Source of the DNA: Enoplolaimus lenunculus | Lineage: Eukaryota > Nematoda > Enoplea > Enoplida > Thoracostomopsidae | Direction: 5' to 3' | DNA: 64,000 bases | Assembly: GCA_030248215.1 (NCBI GenBank) | Contig: JASANG010000783.1 | Span: 62,001-126,000, forward strand | Shown: positions 1 to 11,096 of the stretch, one piece after another | Layout of the letters: every line of letters begins with the position of its first letter | Numbering within the stretch: position 1 is the first letter of the stretch | Notes under the pieces: model-generated | What the model saw: the letters and a program-made list of their open reading frames with translations, nothing else | Databases searched by the model: none | Told to the model about the DNA's origin: nothing | Program-made: the position numbers and the translations under genes

Positions 1-677
1 GAACATATTTTTTCGCAGTCCAAACCAAAACTAAATGTCAATATTCTGTGGAATGTTGGATGTTATTTGGCCTTAAACAAAACATTGTTTTCATCGGTAA
101 CCAGGTGTGGTGCGTTTTTATACGCAGAGTTAAATCCCTGTATAACAGTTTGCGGCTAATTATATCGCTACTTGCCTAGCAGTTTGTTTATGCTGTTATT
201 TTATGAGACAACCTGACTAACATTTTGTTACTTCATTTCAATTAAAATGTTTGGTTACTTGGCGAAAGAGCTGATAGCTTTTTATATCAGAATTTAAATT
301 GGAGGTGACCACTGGAAATTATCCATGGTTGTCGGATTTCATGTTTCCGCCGTCATAGTAGGGTTTCAAATTACGGCCCTGCGTGGAGTCGTCCCGTTTC
401 GATATTTTGAACTCGACAATTCAAGGGTTTGAATCAGTAGTCGACACGCATTCACCGAAATATTCCATATTTCACTTGTGTGTTTTGCAGAAACACTTAT
501 AGCAGTCTCCATGTTTTGAGCAGCGTAAAGGAATATTAATGAGTGTGGGAAAAAGTGTAAAATAAAATTTTTATCTTTGCTTAAATCTTGGCCCATAGAT
601 ACATATCTTTCTTGCCAGAATTTATAAATAAAGTCTTAAGTTTTTTGAAAGGTTCTATTTCTGAACAAAGCATTCTA

Positions 678-888
678 CACTGCAAAAAATGGCGAGTCAA
701 ATTGACTCTCTCAGAAATAGAATCTACGGGACTACACATACTTAGTTCAATTCGACTTTGCCATAGCCAAACGTGCATTTGAATGTCTCGAGTTTGACTC
801 TGGCAGAGTGGAATTTAACTCTGTTTTTGTAATCTCGTAGAGTCTATTTCGGAGAGAGAGTCAAATTGACTCACCATTTTTTGCAATG
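678..888. mobile_element. Palindromic MITE, copy 1
   Basis: The element is about 211 bases with inverted ends. The left end reads CACTGCAAAAAATGGCGAG and the right end reads CTCACCATTTTTTGCAATG. A TA dinucleotide flanks it on both sides, as in Tc1/mariner-type target duplication. The interior repeats GAGTCAAATTGACTC-like words that are themselves palindromic, and the arms are joined by AGAAATAG/CTATTTC blocks. It codes for nothing. It is the same family as 1073-1280, 1635-1848, 5052-5251 and 16906-17044. Confidence 0.85.
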
Positions 889-1072
889 TATGCTTTCAGC
901 TGTATTATTTTTGTGGATTTTTAGCTACATTTTCTCACACAAGTTATTCACGCTTCATGACGATGTATAGTACGGGGCCTTCTATTGTCTATTTAAGGAT
1001 GAAGATCTTAGAGCCATGAGTGCAGCCATGTCACTCCTGTATGAAAGCTGTAGGTTTTCCTCTGGTTTGGTA

Positions 1073-1280
1073 CACTGTAAAAAATGGGAGTCGTATTGAC
1101 TCTCTCGGAAATAGGTTTTTCCTGACTACACAAACTGAGTCAAACTCGACTCCGCCAGAGTCAAACACGCGACTTAGTGAATCGAATTTGACTCTGGTGG
1201 AATCGAATTTAACTCAGTTTGTGTAGTCAGGAAAAGCCTATTTCCGAGAGAGCCAGTTTGACTCCCCATTTTTTGCAGTG
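1073..1280. mobile_element. Palindromic MITE, copy 2
   Basis: This 208-base copy has the same ends as copy 1 (CACTGTAAAAAATGGGAG and CCATTTTTTGCAGTG) and TA on both sides. It contains two inverted blocks around GGTTTTTCCTGACTACACAA and its reverse complement, so nearly the whole element can fold back. It has no coding content. Confidence 0.87.
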
Positions 1281-1634
1281 TAGGGAAAATCGGAGCATAG
1301 ATTTTGTTACGCACAGAGAAAATGAAAAGTTTAAATGAATAAACTTGAGACTTTAAGGTTTTGTGTGGAAAATCGGCAAAGTAGAATACTTCATAGCATT
1401 TTTCACAACCATAAATCCGAAAACGTTTCACCTAAACGTGCGGAATGCTCCATAATTTCTAGTTTAAAAATGCTACGCCTGAATATCGGCCGATCGCCTT
1501 CGCCTTTGACACCCATAATCTTTTTGGATCCTTTGGATTCAGTTATAATTAATTAATTTCAATTAAATTTCAGCAGAAATAATCACCTTTTCTAGTAAAT
1601 ACCAATATTAAAGTTTGTATTAATATTTGAAGAA

Positions 1635-1848
1635 CACTGCAAAAAATGATGAGTCAAATTGACTCTCTTCGAAATAGGTTTTTCCTGACTACACAAAATC
1701 AGTCAAATTCGATTCCGCCAGAGTCAAATTCGACTCACTAAGTCACACGTTTGAGTCTGGCAGAGTCGAATTTTGACTCGAGTTTGTGTAGTCAGGAAAA
1801 GCCTATTTCGGAGAGAGAGTAAAATTTGACTCATCATTTTTTGCAGTG
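1635..1848. mobile_element. Palindromic MITE, copy 3
   Basis: This 214-base copy runs from CACTGCAAAAAATGATGAG to CTCATCATTTTTTGCAGTG. The TA flank of the other copies is not obvious here, so the flanks may have decayed. It lies some 50 bases upstream of the candidate 3' splice site before the TMEM26-like start codon, and could contribute to the 5' untranslated region or promoter of that gene. Confidence 0.85.
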
Positions 1849-1880
1849 TGCGTCGTAAAATAAAAAATATTACTTAATAG

Positions 1881-1898
1881 TTTCGTTTTAGTTTAAAA
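1881..1898 (+). other. Candidate 3' splice site before TMEM26-like ATG
   Basis: TTTCGTTTTAG ends 7 bases before the start codon at 1899. It could be a spliced-leader acceptor or the end of an intron in the 5' untranslated region. Similar AGs precede the LONP2 and WASHC5 starts. Confidence 0.4.
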
Positions 1899-4800
1899 AT
1901 GTTATCGCTTAACCAACTGTACTGGCTCGAACATTTACGAGCTTTGTCAAGTAGAATAATGTTTGCAACGCATGGGTTAATTGCAATTTGGAGATGTTAC
2001 ACAGTTCATCGTGAGCTGGTTCATTGGATTTTTGCTCTTCCTATCATTGGACTGTTTATCGAAGCCGCGTTTTGCATATTCGTATTCAAAAATGAACCTT
2101 GTAAATGGTAAGAAAATATTTTCTCAGATGGCGTTCTCGGGTGCATCATAATCGAAACCGGACGCTGGGGCTTTTAGGGCCACTGTTACTTTAAGGGGCG
2201 TAACAGTAGATTATGCGAATTCCTAAGCCTAAGTCTAAGTCTAAGCGTTGCAAAAATGTGTTCCTAAGCCTCAAGCCTAAGCCTAAGCAAAAAATGTAAT
2301 CTAGAGTCTAAGCGTACTCTTTTATGGACCCAACAGAAACCTAGACGCCCCTTAAAGTAACATGGGCTTGTTTTAGTATTAATGCTAGACCTCAAATTCG
2401 GTTGAAATTTTAAATACTGCACTACTTTCAACAAAAGTTAAATTTTTTAGCAGTTTGTACTGTTAATTTTTACAGGTTTTGCTCAAGTATATTTTTATTT
2501 CTATGCGGTTCAGTGCCACCGCTGTGGCTACTCGAGTTACGAGTCAGTTATGTTTTCCGCAAAACGTTGGCAGCATCTGGTATTCAAGTTTACAACCAAA
2601 GTAATACAATGTTACAAGAAGCTGTGGTTATGAAACTTGTTCCTGGCCTGCAGGTTAGAACGAATTGAGTTCAAATAATTGGTCAACATATCTCATTTGC
2701 TGGTTTTTGTTATCTGCCTGCCAGGCGATAATATAAACATTGATTGTAGCAAAATTTAGCTGAAGATAAAAACGGTGTCATATGCTACTTTTAGGGCAGT
2801 CCCGGTTTGTGGTGGGTCTGTAAAAAAGTAGGCTCACATTCTAGACAACATTTATTTTGCTTAGGCTTAGGATTAGGCTTTGGCTTAGGCTTTGGAATAT
2901 GCTTTGCAACGCTTAAGCTTAGGGTTAGGAATACGCTCAAACTACTGTTAGGCCCTAAAAGTAACATTGGCCAAAACGGCAAGTGACCATTAATTCATTG
3001 GCAAATATTAACTGTTTTTACTGTCCAAATGGTTCATATTACTGAATATGACCCGTGTTACTTTGAAATCCAAATTTCCTATTACCAGTAACCAGGTTGT
3101 ATCCGGATATGCGTTTTCGTTTGCGGTACAAATCGGTGTCTGTTTCGTTTCGAGTTTTATAGAAATAACAGAAATTCTGTCATTTTTACGTCCAAAATTA
3201 GTTTTAAATCACGTTTTATATGTGGCAATATTTCGTTATAAATACGCAGCAATTGTTCGAAATGACATAAAAATAATGAGTTCATTCAAAATCTTAAAAA
3301 TTTCGATGCATCCGTGAAAATTAAGACAATTACGTCTTAATACACACTGCAGACATATATGTCTTGAATTCCACTTTTATTTTTTAAATTTTTCAGAAAT
3401 ATGGGTCGGAAATTTTTCAAGACTTAAAGGTCTGAAAGTTATGTGTTTCATGAACGATTAAAACAAAATGTCTAATATATAAAATAAATAATTCTGAAAT
3501 ATAAAACAAATATTTCTGAAATATAACACAAATATGTCTTTAAATACATAAAAGAAATATTTCCCAGGGAAACCAATTACAAAATTGACGACTAAAGCTC
3601 AAATCAAATATATAACCTAATTTTACAACCTAAGATACGCCCAAGCCGCAAACTTAAGTTGGAAATGTTTGTGCGCTACCCAAAATACTTTTGAAGTTCG
3701 ATTATTTATATGATCTCTTAATAAAAATGGAGCAACTTTTTTACATACATAAAACTTAGAAAATTAATTCTTGAATATAAAGACAACTATTTGTAGAAAT
3801 GAAGAAAGTTATGTCTTATAAAATTGACAACAGCATTTTATTGAACATAAGTCATTTAGTTTTTATCCATTTCAGACACCAAATTCTGAGCTGGTTCAGG
3901 CTATTAAAAATCGGTAAATACCAAACATTTATGTCTTGAAATTCTAATGAAACAAGATTTGTCTTAAAATTTTAAAGCAATTTATATTATTTGCGCAGCG
4001 AATAAAAATTGCAGCAACGCGTTTTTTGTTGTACGGTTACAATTGGAAATATTACAGTTTCAGTGGGAGTTTGCAATACCACAGCTGTCAATTGAACAAT
4101 GGGTTCAGTACTTGGAACAAACCTTGTTAGTTGTTCTTATTCTTGGTCGATGGATGCTTCCTAAAGGCAAATTAAGTCGCGAGCAACTGTCACAGTTACT
4201 ATTGGCGTATCTTGCAACCGCAGCTGACATCGTTGAGTTCTATGAATGTTTCAAAGAACCCGAAATTCGATCGAGTCGAAAGTTGACTTTGGTTGTGTTA
4301 GGAGTTTGGAGTTTGAGTTTACTTCAATATCCGCTTGTTGTGGTCAGCGAGTCGAATGACGACAGTTCAACGGCAGATGCGGTTGACGTTCGAAATTATG
4401 GACACAGCAGATATAACACGTGTTGTTGCTGCAACGAGTCGAACAAAGTATGAAACAATGCAGTGTATATATATATTCTTGAATTTTATCATTTTGATAG
4501 TAAACATATAATATTTCAAGGCGGTAAATAGGTTTTGATAGTATAAATTGATAATTGAATTTGACAACTCCACGGAACTTGCAAACAAATTAGCAACGAC
4601 AGAAGAACAGAATAGGTTTCATAAACTTTTTTGAAGACATCTTTTTGGATCCCACAATTATCATTTTGGGGAGCCACAGACTTGCGAGTGACCCAAATAA
4701 GAGGAGCGTAATAAGGTTCGGGGGGGGTGAATATTTTGAGTCTGATATAATAGGAGTGTATGTTTCTACCTAATTGGAGTCCGTAGATAGTTAAAGTCCA

Positions 4801-5757
4801 AAATGGCTAATTCGAGTCCATGAACATCAACGTCAATCCATAAAATAGATTATGTAAATTTTTCCAGCACCAACGTTCAGCACAGAATTTGGCTGGGTAA
4901 ACTAGATTTTTCAGTTTTATTAATAGAACATCATTATTTTTCTCAAGTAATACGTAGTTAAATTACCGTAAATTCTGGCCTAAAACTGAAAGGTATGTGT
5001 CCCAAACAAGAGGTAGGTTCAAAAACAAATAACTGTCGGTAAAACAGAATACACCGCAAACAATGTTGAGTCAAATTGACTCTATCAGAAATAGGATTTT
5101 CCTGACTACACAAACTGAGTCAAAATTTGACTCCGCCTGATTCAAATTCGACTCAATTTGACTCTGGCGGAGTCGAATTTTGACTCAGTTTGTGTAGTCA
5201 GGAAAAGCCTATTTCGGAAAGAGTCAATTTGACTTACCATTTTTTGTAGTGTAGCAACTGTTGTACCGTCTTGGGAGTCGTAATAAATATCAGTCATTCC
5301 TTCTTTTCGGTCAATAAGAACCATAGTTCTGTTTTACGTGTAGTGATTTTTGGCCATAAAATAGGTTTGGGTTTCGTCTTGGACTCACCATAGTCTGACG
5401 ATTATCAAAATTATAAGAAAACTGAAAAACAGACAATCATTTACGCGTTTTAGGTGTTGCGCCGAAGTTTAGTTGTTTATGGTACGTTTTAGCCCTCGTA
5501 TTTGTTTTCCAACAGGTATTTTGGAACCACATTATTGACGACGCTAATATTTTGGGCATACTTATCAGCTTACTACTTCAAGATGGTCCGTACATTTCTG
5601 TTCGACTGTACTTTTTAATGCAATTGGATATGAGAACGTACAGTATGATATTTTTCACGTGTAAAAACTCACTCGTTTTGGCTTTACAGCTTTATAGACT
5701 TATCATTATATGCCATGAGGGCATTAAGAAGGTTAGTGTGTTTCAACGACTTATTAG

Positions 5758-5789
<32 letters not shown>

Positions 5790-7050
5790 CTATTACTATT
5801 ATTATTATTATTAGTACTAGTATTTTAAGCAACAAAGCCGGTACTTGAAATAGAGCTATCAGGTGCAATAAGGATTACCTTTTCCCTGATCCTGCTATAA
5901 AAATGCGATTGGGCACTTTTGGATTCCTGAATTTATGGTTCCTATAGCAGAAAGCTAAAATGTAGGTAATGGTTTCCTCAAGATTATGCAACAGGGTACA
6001 TTTTGTGTAGAAAAGAATGTATTCAGCGCACATTGCGTTGGGGTGGGTCAATTTTGACAATGTTGCAAATGTTCACTGCACTTCAAGCATACGGCAGTCG
6101 CTAAAATTGACATCAAAGCTGATTATATTTGGAAATCGATGCTTTTTACCAGTAAAGAATGGCTGTCAAAAATTTAACACAGCTTAAAATGCTGTTTCCG
6201 TTTCCGGTGTTGAATAAAATATAAGTCATGCAGAACGTTTTTCTGTAAACGGAGAAACGATAAAATGAATCGCTTGCGTATCAAAACGCTATTAATTGTG
6301 TTTAAGCGTAAAAACGCTATATTCGCGTCAGTATAAACACTGTTTTCCAAGCCGGAAAAATGCGTTTTGTACACATTGATTATATTCTTGATTTTAATTT
6401 TTTTCGATTTATTTTAGGCGAAACGTGCTAGACGCAAGTCACAATCTGCCCTTTTTGTTAAGACGCATTCAGAAGACGATATTTCGATGCTTGAAGCAAA
6501 CTGGTGTCAATCGCCCAAACCATCACGAACGCTTGAACCAAACAATCCGGTCACCGCTAGAATTAATGTTCATCAACACACTGCAACGTCGTATCAACAA
6601 ATTCCTGCTGAAGACAGTGTGATCGAATCAAAGCCGACATCAAGACGAAATTACTGTAACGATGGCGATAATTCTCAGAAAAAAACTAGCGTACCATGGA
6701 AGGACGTTGCATTGGTTGGAAATTTGCAATCAAAATCGTTGCGAAATGTGAAATTTGCTCAACTTCATCGAAAACTGTTTCAACGTTTGCCGAGACAACA
6801 GACTGCGTTTTGCAAGTGTACGTTCGATCACAACAACTCTTCGCAACGTTTCCAATTGGTCAATAAAAGTTTGTCGATGCAAGTATTTGGTACTGCGTAT
6901 TCAAAATATGATAAAGTACACCGAACGAGATTTAAATTGAACCGCAGCAAAACAGTACCTGATCGGTACGATAACAAATTATCAACAGTTCCAAGATGTG
7001 CATCTCCTGAACAAACGTTAACTTTATTATCAACGCTAAATGAAAATTAA
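1899..7050 (+). CDS. TMEM26: TMEM26-like multi-pass membrane protein
   Basis: Five exons join in frame: 1899-2107, 2476-2653, 4058-4447, 5516-5731 and 6418-7050, giving about 541 residues. The match to animal TMEM26 runs through conserved blocks: LWLLELR in exon 2, ILGRWMLPKGKLSREQLSQL and TAADIVEF in exon 3, and LLLQDGPYISVRL and LALQLYRLIII in exon 4. Hydrophobic segments give roughly seven or eight membrane spans. The molecular function of TMEM26 is poorly known; in vertebrates it is used as a surface marker of beige fat cells. The last exon encodes a basic, polar, probably cytoplasmic tail of about 210 residues that I do not recognise and that makes this protein much longer than the human one (about 370). 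The introns carry mobile elements. The family call is firm; the exact ends of exon 3 are slightly less so. Confidence 0.9.
2173..2372. mobile_element. Foldback repeat with TTAGGC-like words, copy 1
   Basis: The stretch lies in intron 1 of the TMEM26-like gene. Its inverted ends are related to GTTACTTTAAGGGGCG and CGCCCCTTAAAGTAAC, and its interior consists of degenerate CTAAGCC/CTAAGTC words. The hexamer TTAGGC is the telomere repeat of nematodes, but these copies are short, interspersed and irregular. Related copies lie at 2783-2975, 8960-9065 and 28614-28735. Confidence 0.6.
2783..2975. mobile_element. Foldback repeat with TTAGGC-like words, copy 2
   Basis: The ends read GCTACTTTTAGGGC and GCCCTAAAAGTAAC, and the interior has about ten degenerate TTAGGC/TTTGGC words. 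It is in inverted orientation relative to copy 1, and both lie between exons 1 and 3 of the TMEM26-like gene. Confidence 0.6.
3318..3996. mobile_element. TGTCTT-word transposon remnant, copy 1
   Basis: This roughly 680-base element in intron 2 of the TMEM26-like gene aligns along its length with 7127-8007. Shared blocks include AGACATATATGT, TACAACNTAAGATACG, GAGCAACT and ATTCTGAGCTG. It is dotted with TGTCTTGAAA-type words and their complements. No open frame of transposase size is present, so it is a non-autonomous or decayed DNA element. Confidence 0.65.
5052..5251. mobile_element. Palindromic MITE, copy 4
   Basis: This 200-base copy in intron 3 of the TMEM26-like gene is flanked by TA on both sides. 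The ends are slightly diverged (CACCGCAAACAATG and CATTTTTTGTAGTG). It has the same internal GACTACACAAACTGAGTC and inverse blocks as copies 1 to 3. Confidence 0.85.
5756..5818 (+). repeat. TTA/TAT microsatellite
   Basis: About 60 bases of TTA repeats with scattered TAG and TAC units lie just downstream of exon 4 of the TMEM26-like gene, inside intron 4. Confidence 0.9.
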
Positions 7051-7126
7051 TCAGTTTTATTTTGTCACTTTTTAAGTAAATTAGTTTCAAATTTTGCCAG
7101 TGTCGTTTTAGCTTGAAACCTGCTGT

Positions 7127-8007
7127 ACACACAAAATAGATTGTCTTGTATTCAAGAAATATTGTTTGAAATTTAGGACAAGTATGTCTTGAAACAGACT
7201 CCAGACATATATGTTTCGAATTCAAGACTTTTATTTCTTAAATTTTCCAAAAAATTGGTCTAAATGTGTTCACACTTAAATGTCTTAAAATTTAAAACTT
7301 TGTTTTTTGAACAATAAAGGAAAATGTTTCTGAAATATTAGACAAACATGTCTTAAATAAAGCACAGAGATTTGCCGTGGAAGCCGCCTCCAAAATTGGG
7401 GGTTAAAGCTCAACCCAATACCCAAATTTTACAACTTAAGATACGTCTCATAAGACGACGTAAACTTTGGTTGGGGGGAGCCTGAGCTCAACCTGAAATA
7501 TTTTTGAAATTCGATTACTTATATACACGCTTAAGAATATAAACGGAGCAACTGTTTTTTACACCTATAAAAATAAGAAAATTATTTCTTGAATATAAGA
7601 CATTTATGTGTTAACCATTTAACCCTTTCATGCCCAACTCTGCCAATCGGCAGCCCGACACATCCTCTAAAATATTTTTACAACAATTCAATATATACAC
7701 AAATTCCCAACTGTGCCAGTTGGCGAAATAGAAGCATACTGTTTTTTAGCACCTATAAAAAATATTATGCGTAAAAAATTATTATTATTTCTTCAATATG
7801 GAAGACCATTTATTGGTTAACCAGGGGCCAATGGCAGGGCACTTTATCACAAAGCCAGAAACGCACACCCGTTCCTTTTCCCCCGGGTTTAAGAAACGGA
7901 ATTCTGAGCTGTTTAAGACGATTAATATCTGAAATACATGACATTTACATCTTGAAAATTTAAGAAAGTAAGAGTCTTGAAATTTTAAGACAATTTATTT
8001 TGTGTGT
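7127..8007. mobile_element. TGTCTT-word transposon, copy 2 (full length)
   Basis: An 881-base element begins ACACACAAAATAGATTGTCT and ends with the inverse AGACAATTTATTTTGTGTGT, one mismatch over 20 bases. Subterminal and internal TGTCTTGAAA words repeat in both orientations. It shares its body with 3318-3996. The block around 7600-7880 has no counterpart there and may be an insertion or lineage-specific segment. No transposase frame is present and the target duplication is not clear. Confidence 0.72.
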
Positions 8008-8847
8008 TATCATAAACTTAAAAGTTTAAATATAAAAGGATTTGTGCTAAAGTTCAGTTCCTAAGTAAGCTAATTTTGTTTCGATGAAAACAATATTTTG
8101 CGCTTGAATAAATATTTTTTGTATTTTTATACCAACCAATAAATTAAAATTTTCCAATTCTTAACAAAACTTGAGAAGTTTACATGAGCTTGTTTATTAC
8201 AGACCTAGAGTCTTATAAAGTGTACGATTTTATACATTTTGAGCTATAGAAGAATATGCAGTTTTGCCAAACTGTTCACATCCTTTCACGTTTTGTTTCT
8301 TTCCTTCATAATGCAAAATATTTGCCGCCACCTTTGTCATATTTGCAACAGAGAAAGATTTGTTTGGGTTAACTTAGAACTTGCGACGTTAAAATGGAGT
8401 TAGTTTACCTTGAACTTGAAATTTTAAAACAAAGTTTGCTTCTTTTTTGTATCATTATTTTGTTTTGTCTTTTTTGTATTCACCCCTTCTCACATTAATA
8501 TTTTCAATTTCAAATGAAGCGTATTTTCAACGTTCGAACCTCAGTTTCTCGGGTGGGAGGCGTTTACGATGACCACTGAGATATAGAAGCTTGACGCTCG
8601 AGCCCGAGAGGGCTCTCTCACGTTTTCTGGAGATTTTGCACTTCACATATATGTTAGAATTGTTGAATACTGCTCACAGTGTCTCTATTGACTGCTCGTT
8701 ATTGTATTTATTTTCTCATAGTACACTCTATGAGTTAGAGGTTTATAGATGCTAAAAAATGAAAAATTTTCCATTGATAGTTTTGAGTTGTTCTTAATAG
8801 ATTGGGAGGGAAACCAATCTTTTCCATATGTTGCTCATTATGTTGCG

Positions 8848-9203
8848 TTCACGTTATGATTAGGGCCACCTAAACACGTTCTGTTTTTATTTACAATAGC
8901 GGGTGACATTTTGTCAGCACGTTTAATCCGCTACCAAACTCAGCAAAGTTGAATTGAGGTTAGGTTTTGAACATTAGGCGCAAGAATAGGCTCATACTTA
9001 CGCTTAGGCTTAGTATTAGGCTTAGGCTTAGGAATATGCTCCTACTACTGTTCCAGCCCTGTTCTATATATGGGTCGCTGTTTGTTCACGATGGTTACTG
9101 GAAACCAGGGATAGAAAGCCAATGTCATGTGACATTCTCTATGTTGACGACGAATCAACATTGACAATACGTGTTTCGGGTTGTTCCAGTTTTAACGTGA
9201 ACC
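8848..9203. mobile_element. Foldback element with GTTCACGTTA ends
   Basis: The left end GTTCACGTTATGATTAGGG pairs with the right end TTTTAACGTGAAC in inverted orientation, and the arms share ACACGT and TGTTGA blocks. A TTAGGC-word repeat at 8960-9065 sits inside, apparently a nested insertion. The termini resemble those of 20630-20910 and the single arm near 15773. Confidence 0.5.
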
Positions 9204-9518
9204 CCGCATTAGTAACGGCGTTTTCTGCGAGGGTGGACACAGGTCTAAAAGCAGATCCTTCTAGCACAGCGACCATATGACAAACGTTGTTCAGTCGTTT
9301 TTTACTGTCAGTAGTTGGATTCTACAGTACCTTCGGAGCTAATTAGTGTCTGACGACAGGTGAAGATCTATTAGAAATTATATATTAAGAACAGAGCCTC
9401 GGTGAAAGGGAAATACATAGCTAGTGTGTTTCATCTACGAGCGCTGCGGTAAAATTAATAGATTAGTTGTCGCAAACAGAGTCACGCGGATGCGCTATAC
9501 ATTAGCTTAAGCACTTGA

Positions 9519-9600
9519 AGCAGTGCCATGTAGTCCAGTGGGAAAGAGCGTTGGCCCGGCTAGCCAAAGGTGGCTGGTTCGAATCCAGTCGTGTTCAATT
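9519..9600 (+). mobile_element. tRNA-derived SINE, copy 1
   Basis: The sequence has a tRNA-like core: an A-box-like block TAGTCCAGTGG, a 5-base anticodon stem TTGGC/GCCAA and a B box GGTTCGAATCC. The acceptor stem does not pair, so it is not a working tRNA. The same core, with matching flanks CTTGAAGCAGTGCC on the left and ACCGCACAACC on the right, occurs at 58652-58736, which marks it as a SINE. Confidence 0.72.
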
Positions 9601-9974
9601 GTTTCGACAACTTCGCAGTAATATATCACATTTCACACAGGACCGCACAACCGTACACCCATTTTAAGCAGCTTGATCACTTGTATATAACTTTTTATCA
9701 GACGTTACACGCTTTTTCATTAGAAGCATGGAAAAATGTTATAAGAAATGTATTTGAGGCCAAAAAACGGAAATTTTTGATGCAAAAAACTCAACTTGGT
9801 ATCAAAATCTCGAGTGGTGGGATGGAACGACGGGACAGCGAAGTAGGAGGAGGAGGGGGCCTCCATCTTCCAGTTCGAAAGGAGAGGAAAACAAAAGCCC
9901 CGGAAAACTACAAAGCGAAACAAGAAGTGGAATTGATAGCATTAAACATTCCAACTAACAGTTATGTGCAAAAG

Positions 9975-10090
9975 TATCGGCAAAAATCGGCAATTTTTTG
10001 CAGCATCGTTGCCGATGCCTAGTTATTGCATATACTCACGAAAAGTGCCGATTATTACCGATGACGATTAATCGGCATATCCCTAGTTTC
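9975..10090. repeat. CCGATG-word repeat
   Basis: Degenerate words of the type TCGGCA/TGCCGA/CCGATG are packed in about 115 bases. The block AAAGTGCCGATTATTACCGA recurs at 57750-57770. Other members are at 23310-23580 and 43740-43870. Confidence 0.6.
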
Positions 10091-10388
10091 TATTGCTTGC
10101 ATAAGATTAGTTTGTTAAGCCGACATGTTAAACTGTTACAGTTTTATTTATGTATATACGTACAATACTTTTATCTGCATGAAAGGAGCTTTCAAAGTCA
10201 AGGTTTGCATCGGATTCGGCGAAATCGCAATGGTTCAGAACCGGATTCTTGATCGGTCAAATTGCGTTCATTGTGCGACTCTGGGGTCTCAGTGCATATG
10301 CATAGAAGCAGTGCACTGCGTAGTGTGTCGTATGCTAGGCGACAGCATGCGTTTCGACGATAGTCGATGAGAAAGGCATTTGTAGGGT

Positions 10389-10455
10389 CGGCTTCATGGC
10401 TCAGTGGTAAAGCGTTCGCTTTAAGATCCGTAGGTCGCTTGTTCCAGTCACCTTC
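10389..10455 (+). pseudogene. tRNA-like sequence, probable tRNA pseudogene or SINE head
   Basis: GGCTTCATGGCTCAGTGGTA resembles the 5' half of a tRNA with its D arm, followed by a CGTTCGCTTTAAG-like anticodon arm and a weak B box (CTTGTTCCAGTC). The B box departs from GGTTCGANTCC and there is no pairing acceptor stem. I cannot assign an amino acid. Confidence 0.45.
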
Positions 10456-11096
10456 TATATGCCTGCTTTTTCAGCTGCTTAAAAAGTTCTGATGTCCCGA
10501 TCATATCTTCTTAAACGGACACGTCGTGTCGATCAAACTTTTATTGCATGTGCTTATACTGTAAGCATATCAGAATATGCTTTTCTTGTTTATTATATAC
10601 GTATGCGGGATTATGTTTTGATTGTATATATGTTTACCAACAACATACGTGTTGATATGATGGCATAATTTGGTATGTTGGTAAATGTTGGCCGACGTGT
10701 ATACAAAGTAAAGAATTATATGCGAGTGTACTACATATATCGGATGTCATGGTGTGATGATTCTAGGGCTTAGACTTTTGAGGTTTTATCCCGGTGTATA
10801 TTTTTTGCATAAAAAAGGGTAGTTGCATAAGTTCTAAAAAGGGTAGTTGCATAAGTTCCGGTGTAACCGATTCTTGCCCATTGTTGCAAAGTTGACGTCA
10901 GTTTCAATTTTCCGATAACGTTTTACACCTCAAATGTTTAATGCAGGTCCCCAATCATTGGAAGTTTGTCACCGAAAACGTATACATATATGCCTACATG
11001 TATGTATAATCGCAACAATTTTAGAACTCGATAACAGTGTTTAGTTTTTTGTCTAGAGCAGATACATTTTTAGGTTTATCGATATATTTATACTTA

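Larger units (their letters stand above)
1..1898. other. Left flank without a recognised gene
   Basis: No exon of a recognisable protein is visible here on either strand. The short open frames have no conserved look and several run through repeats. The stretch is AT-rich and holds three copies of a palindromic MITE, listed separately. Any promoter of the TMEM26-like gene at 1899 must lie here or further left, but I see no clear TATA or initiator element. Confidence 0.6.
7051..11096. other. Intergenic stretch between TMEM26-like gene and MSH2
   Basis: No gene was recognised. The 150-codon frame near 9570 starts inside a tRNA-like SINE and ends in a CCGATG-word repeat, so I do not regard it as a gene. 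The stretch contains a DNA element at 7127-8007, a foldback element at 8848-9203 with a TTAGGC-word repeat inside it, a SINE at 9519-9600, a CCGATG-word repeat near 9975-10090 and a tRNA-like sequence at 10389-10455. Confidence 0.6.

Noticed and set aside
2215-2300. Internal telomere or chromosome-fusion site
   Set aside because: The TTAGGC words are few, degenerate and repeated at several dispersed sites within small inverted-end elements.
9570-10022. 150-codon open frame
   Set aside because: It begins in a tRNA-like SINE and ends in a CCGATG-word repeat; the middle shows no conserved motif.
10389-10455. Functional tRNA gene
   Set aside because: The acceptor stem does not pair and the B box departs from consensus.
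11037-11096. Earlier MSH2 start upstream of 11097
   Set aside because: The upstream extension has no ATG and contains an acceptor-like TTTTTAG, so it is probably untranslated or intronic.
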